64,000 nucleotides of DNA, from NCBI GenBank assembly GCA_947685225.1, contig CANTUV010000026.1, forward strand, positions 53,653,501 through 53,717,500, in the 5' to 3' direction. Made by a program: the position numbers and the translations under genes. Positions 1 through 13,275 of this stretch are shown piece after piece (positions within the stretch are counted from its first letter, which is position 1; every line of letters starts with the position of its first letter). A model generated the notes under the pieces. The model was given only the letters and a program-made list of their open reading frames with translations. It was not told where the DNA came from and did no database searches. Source of the stretch: Garcia nutans (lineage: Eukaryota; Streptophyta; Magnoliopsida; Malpighiales; Euphorbiaceae).

Positions 1-1311
1 ATTAATTAATGATCTAATTTGTATACACGATAATTAATATAGCCAAGCCAAGTAGCCATTCTTCAGTGTGGTCCCAAGCACTACTTATATTCAAACCTAA
101 TATAAAATAATCACAGAGACAAACATACGATTCTACGGGAGAAACTCTATCAACAGGATAAATCAACTATTTGCACAATTAGGGGTTGCGAAACCCCAAA
201 CTTAACATGGATCTCAAAACATTTGCAAACTCATATAAAATTTCTTTCCCTTCTCCCTTTTATATTTGTTTTATTAATATAATTACAGACCCAAATCCAA
301 AAACTATAAAAATCATCATATATACATAAATATTTATTGATGGGATCCATGCATGTCATGGTGTGGGGAAATACAATCATTTTCTAATTATTTTTCTATC
401 CTAGGGTTGCTGAAACAAAAATATGCATGTGGTCCAACCTTCATCTGGAATTTCCAATTCACAATTCAAATTCCAATATAGTTTCATGAGATAGAGGACA
501 GCAACCCCACATTGAAGAAAAGAAGAAGAAGAAGAAGAAGAAGCAGAAGACTTCAATATTTGTGAGAATATTAATCTCATTTTGTAATTTCATCAAGTAA
601 TATACACTTAAACTTTGTTTGTTTCAAGAAAATATTTTTCAGAAAATATTTGTCAAAAATAAGTTTTTTTTTTCTACAGAAACAAATTGGGCCCTTTTAA
701 GAATATAATTTTTATTCAAAAAAATCACTTTGAATAAATATAAACATAAGTGATTAATACAAAACGTGACTCTCCAATTTTAGTAGCTAGTTTTTAAGAT
801 TGGTTTTTCCAATTGACATTAAAAACTACATATCTATGTTAAAAATTCAATAAGCCATAATTTTAAAATTTTTGTATCAAATGAAATGTTTCCATTCAAA
901 ATCATATAAGAGATTATAATTTTGTTAGAATTGGCAATACATATATAATATCTAAATGTTTTTTCAAATACTAAAATAAAGAAATTAATTAAAAGGGTTG
1001 GCTTTCCAACAAATTAGGTTTTTTTACGTGTGGCAAATTAATTATGTGAAAACCCTATATACTTTATCACATGAAAGTGCAATAATTTTGGCCCGTGTGT
1101 GTGAGTTTGATCCATAGATTTGTCCGAAGGGAAAGGTATAGGCTTTTGTTGTGTTACAGGAGAGCTTTTTCATTCCTCCCACGCGTATAAGCCTTGTATT
1201 TAATTGACCTTTCAAAAGATAAGCCAAATCATAGTTGTTTCATTTATTGCTCTGTTATTCACAAGAATCTTGATTACAATGCCATCCTTGCTTTTTCTTT
1301 CTTTTCAATTT
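1..1311. other. AT-rich intergenic DNA with a GAA microsatellite
   Basis: I see no coding region on either strand. A GAA-type microsatellite lies at about 513-549. The remainder is AT-rich spacer with short homopolymer runs. The short open frames here show no recognisable protein features. Confidence 0.6.
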
Positions 1312-1697
1312 GGCTTAATATATACACCGACTCTCCAACTTGACACATTTAATCATTTTATCCCTCATACTATTCGAATAACTATTTTGTCTTTTAAATT
1401 TAGTTTTTTCATAATAAATTGACTCTCAAATTTGATTTTTTCATGACAAATTAACCTTTAATTGCTGATATTTGTATCTCACTCTTATAGGGCAAGTGAA
1501 ATTGATTAAAACAGTATATTTATATTGTAAAATATCAAAAATACCCTCCAATAACTTAAATTTTTTTTACATATACAGTAAATTATAATAATGCCCTTAA
1601 ACCATAAATAAATTTTTTTGCCAAAATTTTCAGTGATTGGCGCCGAAAAATAATGATTTTTAAATCAAAATTTGTATTTTGAATCAAAATTTTTTTA

Positions 1698-1728
<31 letters not shown>

Positions 1729-2190
1729 AAGATTTTTCATCGGAATCTTTAATAATTTGAAATTATATGTTTTTACCAAAATTTTTTGTTTGTTTCTAAA
1801 GAAATTTGAAGGATTTGAAAAGAAAAAGAAGAAGAAAATGAATAGATTTGGAATCTTCAATGGTCAAAAATTTTTCTTTCTTGTCCAAAATTTTTATTTA
1901 TTTCTTAAGAAAATGAATAGATTTGGAAAGAAAAAGAAGAAGATAATTTTTTTGCTAGAAGATTCAAAAATTGAAAATTTTTATTTTTTGGCAAAAATTT
2001 CTATTTGTTGACCAAAATTTGAGGGGACGATCGGCATTTAAAATTCATTCTTTATGAAAAAATCTGGGTATTTTTATTTAATGGTCAATTTATTATGAAC
2101 AAGCTAAATTTAAGGGGCAAAATAATTACTCGAATAGTAAAAGAGACAAAATGATCAAACTAGAACTTTGATAGTGAGTAAATTTAACTT
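1312..2190. mobile_element. Foldback (MULE-like) non-autonomous element with inverted ends of about 110 bp
   Basis: The sequence at 1312-1423 is matched by the reverse complement of 2084-2190. Shared blocks include TACTATTCGA and TTCATAATAAATTGAC, in the same order with a few substitutions. The two ends face each other around about 660 bp of AT-rich filler that contains an AAG microsatellite and no transposase. Long inverted ends around non-coding filler fit a foldback or Mutator-like non-autonomous transposon; that class is my inference. The outer ends resemble GGCTTAA on the left and its inverse on the right. I could not find a convincing target-site duplication, so the exact borders are approximate. 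Confidence 0.65.
1698..1732. repeat. AAG/GAA microsatellite
   Basis: An uninterrupted run of AAG triplets lies inside the foldback element. Translated, it gives a poly-arginine open frame that I do not regard as a gene. Confidence 0.9.
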
Positions 2191-2224
2191 ATATTTTGTA
2201 ATAATATTTAGATTTTTATTGGGT

Positions 2225-3515
2225 GTTTATGTTGATCTTAGCATATTTTTGCATAGGATATGACCTAAAAAAGAACCAAGAAGAAAATGAAGAAAGTTGC
2301 GAGAAAGCTGCTGAAAAAGAGTTAGAAAGAGCCTCGAGTGTAACTCTTGGACAAAGCTTATGCCTAAGGGCATCTGATACTTGAAAATTGCATAGGTCAA
2401 CTACAAATTCTAATCTGTTTGGGATGATTAAGATATTATTTTTAAACAGAGTTCCAGGGATATTAGCACTTATTTATTTTTTTTATTCAACGGACATTAA
2501 GGAGAAATTTTTTTAGGTGTTAAATTCTATTTTATTTGTAATTTCTTTTATTTTTATTTTTTTAGTTAGAGTAGGAAACCAAGAAGGTATTTAAGCCAGT
2601 TTTTTTGGCAGTCTCAGGGGTCTCTTTTTCTTCGGTGGTTACCGTAGAAGATTTTGACAACAGCCATAGATTTATTTTTAGTTTTTTTTAATCAAGCATG
2701 TATGACTAAATTCTATTCAGTTAAAGGGATAATCAATGTTATTAATTCGCCAAGAATTTATGAGATATAATCAACTCTTTTCTTGTTCTCTTTAATTTCA
2801 GTATTTGTATTTTTTCTGTAGCTTATTACTATCATTATTTTTGCTAGTAAATAATAATAGCTCATTGATTAATTAGTTAAATAATATATCATCATTCAAA
2901 ACTAAAAATCTGTAATTATTCTTTAGTTTTTTATACTTGTGGCAATTAGGCGTAGTTCTAAGAAGAAACATGATCTAATTTAAATGAATTCTGCAGTAGA
3001 ATTTATTGATTAGAATTAGATTTTTCTAAATCTTAACGATGTTGGTGAGTTAAATCTTAAAAGGGCGTTCCTAATAAGGTTATTCATTAATAATGATTAG
3101 TTATAGAGCGTCTCTCAACTAAAGTTATAATTTAAGAAAGAATTAATTAATGTGAGCATCTCAATTAGCTATAATTAGTTTACTGAAAAATTTAAAAAAA
3201 TTATTTTTGCATCAATGATCAAATCTAAAAATTGAAACCAAGATTATTCCCTTTAATTGAAATTTTCAACATTATTAATTTTCAAATTTAATTTGATGTT
3301 ATTTATTTATTTAGTTTTCAATTTTATATCTCAATTTATTTTTAAACTCCCTCAATTTATTTTAGTTAAGTTCTACTTTAGGTTTTCAAAGGAAATTAAT
3401 TTAAGTAATCAGTTTTCTGAGGATTTGATATCCTATTCACCACTATTACAATTTAAATTTTGTCCAAGAATAAGATTTTTATTTTTGATAGTTTCGACAG
3501 CCATCGAACTTAATG
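2225..3515 (+). mobile_element. Possible LTR-retrotransposon remnant (LTR-like, no coding part)
   Basis: This stretch differs in texture from its surroundings and contains phrases typical of plant gypsy-type LTRs. Examples are an AG-rich leader near 2260-2340, a segment around 2570-2600 reading into a T-rich patch, and a final section near 3415-3510 ending in GTTTCGACAGCCATCGAAC. No gag or pol open frame follows. The 105-residue open frame at 3257-3574 is low-complexity and is probably LTR sequence, not a gene. This is recognition by resemblance only. Matching direct repeats or a second LTR were not found, so a solo or truncated LTR is the most that can be said. Confidence 0.3.
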
Positions 3516-6500
3516 ATGTGCTTATTAGAAAAACTGAACAAGCTAATGTGAATATAGTAAAAAAAAAAAGGTAAAAGTAAATTTAAACTAACTTGAATAA
3601 AGTGGTTCAATATTATCTTACGATTTTACATTTTCCTTAAAATATGGCCTATAATATCTTAAACTGAAAAAAGAGAATTCATGTAGCAGATCCTAATTAA
3701 TTTGAAATTAAGGTTTTGTTGAGTTGAGTTTTGATTGATAATTTTATAATCTTAAACACACAACTTCTTTTTAATATTTAATAACATTTTTTCTAGATAT
3801 ATAAGAAAAATGATTTGAAAAAAAATTATCTAATATTAAAAGTTCATTAGTTTTGATATAGATGATTGTTTTATCAAATTAAAAGTTTCAATTTTATAGG
3901 GGATTTTTTGAATCAATTTGTCATTTACCAACCTGTTTGAACCAGTATAGAAAATTAGACTTGCAAAATAATTTTTGGGGCATCAAAAGTGGTGAATTTA
4001 ATGCAACCATTGATGCGTGCTTGTTCCTCTAGTCCATTTGAAATTAGTTATAGTTTTTCAATTAATCCTTCTAAATTTCTGATTAGTTTTAGAATTAGAT
4101 TATTAAATAATCTCAAAGGTTACCCATAAATATAAAACATTGATACAAATTTATTTAATTAGTACTGTAATGAAAACATTATTAGAAAAGTTTTAAAAAA
4201 ATAACCTTTCGATGAAGATTTTTTGAATTCATTCTTCTCCAATAGATAATCCTATTATCGGTTTACTCAGACAAATTTCTTTTTTATTCTACCTCTAAAC
4301 ACAATATGTAAATATTTACACGCCATACGTATCTTTATCATTTTATATTTCTTGCAAGGTATATATAAAAGGAAGAAGAATATACACAAAATATTTATTT
4401 TTCCATGAAAAAACTTATTTATGTTTTTAAGAATTTCTTATCTTCTGAAATCTTTGACTAATTTCGTCTTTGATTACTTCTTTTTTCAGTGAAATATATA
4501 TATATATATATGTATATATTTTCTTTCGACATCAACAGTAACATTTAAATTACAACTCAAACAGGCTGTAATTAGTTTTACTAAAATATATGATTTTGAT
4601 TGTTTCATTATTTGATTTGGTTTGGCACATGCAATCAATTTTAGCCTCTTTTGTTAAATTCATGTGGAAAACCCAAAAGATTCTTTTTAATTCAATCAGA
4701 ATGAATATAATCTAATCCAACATTATTAATTAATTAATAAGGAACGAAACTAAACAGGGATATAATGATTAATTAATTAAAACAAAGAAAGATGCTTTTC
4801 AGCCCTTTGTTATAATATATAAAAACCCAATTATTTTTTTATAATATAAATCAGATATTTAAATTTAAAATTTTTAATTATGAATCAATACATTTACATT
4901 TACTATAGTATTAATAATGAAATTGCCAAAATTATAAAAATAAGAATATAAATATCAATATGTAGTATAACAGTGTGATCAATATTATAAAAAATTTATG
5001 ATAATAATTGATAAAAAAAAATCAATAAATGTGAAGAAGCACCAAGCAGTGAAAGACATAAAAATGAAAAAAATCCAGGAATAATATAAAAGTGAGGATA
5101 GTCTGGAAAGGTTCACTCCAACACCTAGCCTGTGAAGTCAACTCCTAACAGTACTTTTTCTTGTCTTTTCTTTTATATATATAAAATTTTTATTATTTTG
5201 CATGAGAATACGTGAACCCTATTAATGCGGATCTACCATCATTTGAGAATGAGGATGTCTGTCGTTTTATACAACTTGTCTGCTCACCCACCATTTTTTA
5301 TATTGTTTTATTTATTTATTATATACTATAAAATTATCAAATTAAACATTTCATTACATCTTCACATCCATTTCTATTTAATTTAATTCATTCGTTCGTT
5401 CATCTATGCATGTTAATTTCCATGGATGATGCATGCATGCATGTATCTATTTCCTCTTGCTATGAGAGCGTATATTGGCTTATATAGATATCATCCCTTA
5501 ACTCTCAAAAAAAAAAGATATCATCCCTTCATGTATAAGGGTCAAATTTACAAATCTAGAATTTTTTTTCTTATTTAAACTTTTATTTTCAAAGAATTAA
5601 ATTAAATATCATTAACCATTTAATTTTCCCGTTATGTTATTTTTTTTTATTTTTATGTAAATTTATTTTAATTAAAAATTCATTTCAAAATCTTGATATC
5701 TCAAAAATCATCTTATTATCATAAAAGTTAATTATCTTTAATTTTTTATGTTATAAAAAAATCAATTTGAATTATATTTGATACTTTGAAGTTTCAAAGA
5801 AGACTCACAAACCTGCTCCAGTATTATTTATTTGTTTAAATGTTTAGATATTATGTATTTGTTAAGTTTCAAAAAAAAATTATTTGAAGGTATATATTCC
5901 CATATAATCATAAATAAATATATTATAGGTGGAAATTAATTAAAAATGATATATATATATATATATATATTTGGAATATGGTAGATAGAGTGAGGTTTTC
6001 GTGGATGGCCATGCATGCCACTCTACCACTCAATATGTGACACAGAGGCATTATAACTTAAAATGGGTTTTAATTATTTTATATTTTTATTATTAATCGA
6101 ATTAAGGATATTCTGGTTCACTATTGATTTCATTCTTTGATTTGAAATAGACTCATTCTCTTACCAAAGAAAGAAAGAAATTTAATTATAATTCTAAACT
6201 TCGATTAGTTGGCCTTCCTTACATAATTATATGGAATATGTTCTACCCTAATTACTTTACAAACTTATTATTATAAGAACTACTACATATACAATACAAG
6301 AAAATAAAAGATAATCAACTTTAATTTACCAGTAATATATATTGTAATTATTTTTAAAATTATTAAATGTTTAAGTTCAAACAGTAATCAAAATTAAATT
6401 TATAAAAATATCAAATTTATATTTCATATATACTTAAAATAAATCTTAATATCTTAATTAATATTGGATTCATGATTAAATTTAAATACATATATTGAAA

Positions 6501-9106
6501 TTATACCGCGTTATTACAATATAAAATTTTTAAAAAAAAACTAATTAATATGTATTCTATGGTTATATTATTATTCTAATTTTCTCTCCATTTTAAGGGA
6601 AAACAACATGTAAATCACATTCAATTAATTTTAGGAATGTCTTTTTCACTTTAGATAATTATATGATTTCCTTATAAATCAGTTAATAATATAAAAATGA
6701 AATTGCATCTTTTCTTGATTCATAATTAAAATTTTATTTATTTGGCCATTATATATAAGTGCAAGTGGATTAATGGTCAAATCCAATGTCTCCAATAAAT
6801 ATGTATTATTATGGCTGCTTTCACATCAATACGTATGCATGGTTAATTGGAGAAAAATCAAATTAATATAAAAATGAGAATAATATATAATTCACGTCAA
6901 AAGTATAAATTGTCTCCCTTTCATACATATATACTAGTATTTTACGGGTCCAACATAACGTTACATCTCACCTAGCCAGCTTCCCTCCTTATTCCATCAG
7001 TTTGTACCTAAAATGCCTTCCGAATTTCATATAAAAAATTCTTTTCATTAATGAATTTTTTAATAAATATTTATTAAAGTATGTATAAATAATAGAGATT
7101 TCAAAAATAATATTTTTCATGTCTAAAAAAAATAATATTTTAGTTTTTGATATTATTCTACTATGATGTCATACATGCGTAATAAGGCACTATCATGAAT
7201 CCATGATCATGAATTAACCCAAAAACTTTACACATGGATATTTTCTTCTATATTCGAGAGGTTTGTTTTCGTAAATTTAAATACGATAATATATATATAT
7301 ATATATATATGATCAATGGAGGTCTAATTTGATAGTTATGAGTTTATATCTCAAATTCAAATCAAAGTGTTTTTCATTTTCATGTGTAATAAATTAATAT
7401 ATATACGGTTGGATTAAATAATTGGTTGTGGCCATATAATCATATTCTTTATTAAGCATAATTACATTGAAAGAGTAGTTATTATAGTATTTAAATATCT
7501 TGAATTGATTATTAATTTGGTAAAATTAAACTTATTGTTTTTTAAAATCTTAATTGAGAAAAAGATGTACATATATCATACCAATAAAATTATTTATTTT
7601 TTCTATAGTCACTTTTTTACTTATTTTTTATTGATCGGATGCACATACATCCAGTCTAGATAAAAAAATTTTTTTTATTGAAACATATTATAGGCTTGAT
7701 CTTTTAAAATTATGCGTGCAATAGAGTAATAATATAAAAAAAATGAGACAAAAATAATAATGTACAATAGAATTCAATTTGTGTCTGTTGGCTATGGTAA
7801 AAGGTTAAAGAGTATTAGTTGACGGAATTGACTATCATCACATTTGAATATGAAATAACAGTGTCTAATAAATGAAAATTGTCTGATGAATAGAATAAAT
7901 CATATTGCTAAAAATTTGAGAAAATCTTAATGTTATCAACCTGAAAATTGATTGTTAAGAGTTTGTCCAAAATCTTAGCATACGTGGATAATATTATTAT
8001 CAGTGTATCACAATAAAAATAAATCTCGAATTAATTAATTATTAGTATGAGTATATGTATATACATGGTGGTTTAATGAAGCAAACAAAAGAGAGAAAAA
8101 ATAGCATTAATTGGTATGGGCGAGCAATCTAGACAGCAATCTCCACATGTAAAGTCAGCTAATATGGCAATCTTGGGTTTAGTCTGTCTGATATCAGCAT
8201 ACGTTTAATCCAGAGCCAGAGGCTTGCCAAAAAAAAAGAAAATAGAGCCCATTATTCGTGATATCTTACAAAAGGCAACAAAGAAAAGAAAAAGGAGTTG
8301 CAAGAAGAGAAAGACTTGCAAGAATTACCTTGAAAAAATGGGATTTTATAGCTGGGTATTAATTGAGCAAGCAAAAAAAGATACACAAAATTCATCATTT
8401 TAACAGAACAGGTTTTTATACTGTATGATGTATCTGTATATATATTTATCATCAAAAGCCAACTCTTTTTTTTTTTTAAATAGCTTGTAGGGATTCTTCT
8501 CCGTAGTTAAATATTAACTGTAAATTAAATTATTAAATTATTTATTATTTTACAAGTCTATATGAACTTTGTTGTTTATTTATAATGGTCTGTAGAATTT
8601 ATTTATATATTAAATTACCTGTCACATTTTGTTTTCGTCCATTACTATTTTAAAATTGCCATAGAGTCAGTGTTCAACTTTCATTTTTCAATATGAATGC
8701 TGCTGATTGTAGACTTTACACATTAATTTATTTTCCTTATTTAAAAAATAAAATAAAGAAAAGAAAAGAGAGAAAGAGATCGGATTTGTTTAAATTTTCA
8801 TTTTTGAAGTCTTTAAGAATGTGAAATTTTGACTCCTGTTATGCAATTATTAAAGAGCTTTACAAGGAATTTGTATATCTAAAATATAAAGATGTATACA
8901 TATAATCTGAAACTAGATTCAAATTTAGTTGTTAATTTTCAAAAAAAAATTACTAGACTTAATTTTAAAATAAATGCAATAACAAGAAAATTTAATATTT
9001 TGATAAATCTTTTATAAATTATGGTATTTTGATAAATAATTTATAAATATATTAAAGTTAGAATTATTTTTAATTATTTTTGTATTTTTATCAAAATTCA
9101 TTTATT
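3516..9106. other. AT-rich intergenic DNA with TA microsatellites
   Basis: Over 5 kb without a supportable gene. It holds TA dinucleotide runs (about 4495-4512, 5949-5970, 7288-7311), poly-A/T tracts and short direct repeats. Short open frames, such as the one at 8252-8455 on the minus strand, lack any recognisable feature. Confidence 0.6.
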
Positions 9107-9117
9107 TTAGGACTTTT

Positions 9118-9381
9118 AATAAAAATATAAGAAAAATTAAAAAAAATTAAATTTATCATATTTATAAATTATATATCAAAATATTAAAATTTATAAAATA
9201 TTTATCAAAATACTATATTTTTATTAGTTTACGATTTCAATTAATTTACGATGAATTTATTATAAATTTATAAATTTTATATAATTTATAATAAATTTAT
9301 TATGAATTTATAATAAAATAATTAAAATATTTTTAATAAAAAAATAAGAATTTTAAAAAATATGGAGGATCTCATTTTCCC
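9118..9381 (+). mobile_element. Dispersed repeat family, copy 1 (about 264 bp)
   Basis: One of three related AT-rich copies in the window; the others are near 10,738-10,972 and 49,725-50,001. All run from AAAAATATAAG-like sequence to a purine-rich end. The order is an AAATTTAT block, a series of TTTATAAT/TTTATTATGA phrases, AAAATAATTAAAAT, then a GGAGG-type end followed by TCATTTT. Copy 1 is flanked by near-identical direct repeats, TTAGGACTTTT (9107-9117) and TTAGGCTTTT (9382-9391), which look like a target-site duplication. A Mutator-like MITE would fit the duplication length, but long inverted ends are not evident, so the class is open. Confidence 0.6.
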
Positions 9382-9391
9382 TTAGGCTTTT

Positions 9392-10737
9392 GCGAGGTTG
9401 ATGGTCTGAAACAGTAAATCTCAACAGGATGGTCCTCAGCGATATCCAGGTAAGTTCATATATTTAGTGACGTATTAAGCCCAACTGGAAAATCAACAAT
9501 AAAGGGCTGAACAGCCTGAATGTAGATTTTTGGGCTTGCTGAGTTCACTATTTCCGATTGTCCATATATTTCAAAAATAATAAAATATATTTTTCTCAAT
9601 AAATTTCTTTTTTTCTTTTAAGATTCTCACTCTTGCTAAAGGGAGATTAAAATAAAATGTATATATAATCACCAAGCATAAAGATCATTTGATAATAAAT
9701 TATTCTAACTTAATAAAAAATTTTCAGTTTAATTTTTTAAATATATAACCGCGTTAAAATTTAATAAAAAAAATTTACTACTATTATGATCATTGCTCCA
9801 TTCGATAAAATGATTTACACTAAAAAATAAGACGTGTGCATATAAAATAAAACCTTAATATTTATTTCCTCTATAAAGTTTTTAACGATTTTGGCATGTA
9901 ATATATATATATACACTGTACGGAACTAAAAAGTTTTTATGTGAGACGATAATATATAAAAATAAATATAAATATAAAACTATTGATAACATTCAAAAAT
10001 TTTAGAAAATAATATGGTACGCTTAAAAATTTTTATGATTAATATATACACACACACTAAATTCTGTAATTAATTCCATTTTTAATGTAGAAATTCATTA
10101 AAATTCTAAACGAATCAAAAAAAAAATTTATATCTTAACTCAAATTAAATATAATAAATAAATGGATTTAGAAATAAAATAAATTATGGAATAAGTAAAA
10201 GTAATTAGTGGATAAAATTAATAATTTTGGTAGAGGCAATATTATGGTATATACGCATATATAAAGATCTTTATGGGCCACGGAGAATGAGACAATTACT
10301 CTATTGACCCGTGCTAAAACCACAGTTTGATGATTTCATGTAAAAGTCTATTAATACTTAATGGCAATATCAAGCTTTTTTTAAATATCTTTAGATAATA
10401 TAAATGTTACAATTATGGATGGGGAGCCTATGCCAAATCTCCCATCTTCACCTAATTAAATGGCAATTTTTAATTCTTGCTTTTCAATATCTGATTATTA
10501 ATAGCTATAATTTTTCTTTTTTTTTAATCTCAGATTATATATAAATCTCCATTTGCGTATTCTAATATTTAATTTAAAAAAATTAAATATTTAAAAATAA
10601 ATTAAAAAATAATAAATTATTTATTATTATTAAAAAATAATTAATGTCAATATTTCTGTTGATATTTTTGGTCCCATAGTTGATAGAGAAGAACTTAAAA
10701 TATTAGTGGGCTTTATCATAAATATAATATGATATTT
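9392..10737. other. AT-rich intergenic DNA
   Basis: No gene is recognisable. The content is AT-rich with short TA runs (about 9900-9915) and no long open frame. Confidence 0.6.
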
Positions 10738-10972
10738 GGTAAAAATATAAAAGAATTAAAAAAATTAAATTTATAAAATATTTATTAAAATATTAAAATA
10801 TATAAAATATTTATTAAAATGTTAAATTTTTATTAATTTATAATAAGTTTATTATGAATTTATTATTAGTTTATAAATTTTATATAATTTATAATAAATT
10901 TATAATAAAATAATTAAAATATTTTTGATAAAAAATAAAAATTTTAAAGGGTGGATGGTATAATTTTACTGG
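10738..10972 (+). mobile_element. Dispersed repeat family, copy 2 (about 235 bp)
   Basis: Shares the ordered blocks of the copy at 9118-9381: AAAAATATAA start, TTTATTATGAATTTATTA-like middle, AAAATAATTAAAATATTTTTGATAAA-like section, and a GGGTGGATGG end. It is shorter and more diverged. I cannot identify a clear flanking duplication, so the borders are approximate. Confidence 0.5.
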
Positions 10973-12769
10973 TAGTTGTCGTACATGAGGCATCCACGTT
11001 TCTAAATCTAACGCCATTTATCTATTCAATGACTCGCTCTATGCGCTTTTAAGTACATCCCTTTCTTAACCATTTTCTTTTATTATTATTCTCTTGAATT
11101 CAGTGAGACTTTTTTTTAACTGTCTCAAAATATAATTTATTTATTATTTTAATAAATAATTAACTATTAAATTTTTATAATATTATTATTTAAATATATT
11201 TTATATTAAAATAAAAATATAATAAAAATTATATATAAATTCATAGTTTAAATAAAAATAATAATTTTTTTAATTTTTTAAAATAAAAAATAAATCTATT
11301 AATTTAGAATGAAATGATATTTATTTATGTAAATAAAAATTATTTTTTGATAAATAAATTTAGTATAAATTTATAATTATATCTAAATTAATTTATTTTT
11401 TGATGCATCTTCATAGATGTTTTCCATTTTTTACACGCAATTTATTATCACTTAAAAATTTAGTTTTATAACGGGTTTGATAAATTATTAAAAAATTAAT
11501 TATTAAGAATATTTTTTTTATAAATATATATTACTGAAATTATATTTTATTATAAAATATTATATTACTGTATTTAAAAAATATAATAAAATACTAAAAA
11601 ATATATTTAAAAAAATATTAACTTATTTGATTAAATCTAACTTTATAAAAAAAATTTAACAAATATCTAAACTATTTTTATAAAATCTCTTTCTTATTTT
11701 ATCAGTAAGAATATGATCGTCTTTTAATACGTAAACCTCTCAATATTCTTTTTTGTTAAAATATATTTTTTATTTTTTTTAATTAAAATATTTTATCAAT
11801 TGATTGATAAAATTTAATATGTTTAATCTTTTATTTTATTTAAATTATTTATAAATAAATATAATATTATTAGTAAAATAAAATTATATAATTAATTTTT
11901 TAAAAATTATTATGCAACCAAACACATTATTAATTCTTTTCAAATCTTAACTATAAGAAAATTTTGATTTAAAAGGAAAATGACTTTTAAAATTATTATA
12001 TTGTCTATTATTAATTTAATTTTTAAATTTATCAATATCCCAATAATTTGCAGAGGGTGAGAAAGAAAAAAATAATCATCTGTTTTAAGAATTTTCATTA
12101 AATTCAAATTAATTGAACCTTTTACATTAATAAATTTAATCAATAAAATGACTTATTTAACCATTAATATTTTATTAAATTTATAAAATTGAATAATTTA
12201 ATTAATATAAAATTAAATTAAAAAGTTCGTTATTGTCTTATTTAAAAAAAATTGTATCAATCATAAAAAAATTGCTATTAATATTGATATTACCAGTCAA
12301 ATTTAATTCTTGAATAAAATATATGATATTGTTTTAAATCTTTTTCTTTTAGAAAAAGATGATATTGCTTGATAAAATAAAAATGAATATTATTTTTTGG
12401 GCTGACCAATGGTATGATTGATTCATTTTGCATTAACATCTGTTTACTTGATGCTCTGAAAGTTTGAAAAAGGAATGGAGAAAATATTGGTGAAATGCAA
12501 ACTAAGATTTTATAGGGAAAAAAAATAATAACGTGGCCAACTGTGATCCATAGAAAAGCCACGCGCTACAAACAGGTGGTGGAAAATGGAACAATTGGGG
12601 GGTCTCTCTGCTTACCGCAATAAGCGCGAGAGATACAAAGGATTGATAGCTAAGGTGAGAAAAAAAAAACAGCCAAACTATCTGATATTTAATTAAATTA
12701 AATATTATTTAAGGCTGTTACGAATATGAATATTGAAAATATTCAAATCAACCCTAATATTAATAGTGA
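10973..12769. other. AT-rich intergenic DNA
   Basis: No supportable gene. The short minus-strand open frames at 11,940-12,143 and 12,290-12,562 have no recognisable domain and are of the size expected by chance in AT-rich DNA. Confidence 0.55.
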
Positions 12770-13275
12770 TGAGGTCAATTTAAATAATTAATTGATTGAA
12801 TTAATTAGTTAATCGAATTGAACTATAAATTTTTTTTTAACTATACCAACTAAATTTATATTTCGATCAATTCGATTAATTAACTAAATTAAATTAGTCA
12901 GTTCGGTTAATTAACCAAACCGACTAATTTTTTAATTTTAAAATAAAATTATATTTATAAAAAAATTAATATAATTAAATAACTAAATAAAATTTATTAT
13001 AAAAATAAATAAAATATAATTTTATTTTGTAATAAATATATATATTTATAATAAAAATTTATATAATTAAAAAATAATAAATAACTAATTTTTTTAAAAA
13101 AACAGTTCGATTAATCGGTTAACTGACCGAATTAAATCGATTAATCATTAATCGAACTAAAAATTAAAATATTATAAATCTTAGACTGAACTAATAAAAT
13201 TATACTGCCGGTCGATTGACCAAACTAAAATTTTGACCGATTAACTAAAAATTCGGTTGATTAACTAAATTTTAT
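12770..13275. repeat. Palindromic repeat cluster built on GGTTAATTAACC-like units
   Basis: Two blocks, about 12,790-12,925 and 13,100-13,270, are rich in self-complementary phrases such as TTCGGTTAATTAACC and CGATTAATCGGTTAAC. Their strand-inverted relatives lie in the other block, separated by AT-rich filler. The arrangement could fold into an imperfect stem. It resembles a degraded foldback element or a dispersed simple repeat. Related ACCGAA/TCGGTT phrases recur near 34,920-35,110. No coding content is visible. Confidence 0.45.

Noticed and set aside
1679..2011. Open frame of 110 codons with an Arg-rich run
   Set aside because: It is a translation of the AAG microsatellite and AT filler inside the foldback element, with no start context or domain.
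7288..7311. CRISPR-like or regulatory array
   Set aside because: Only a TA microsatellite; no spaced repeats of CRISPR type occur anywhere in the window.
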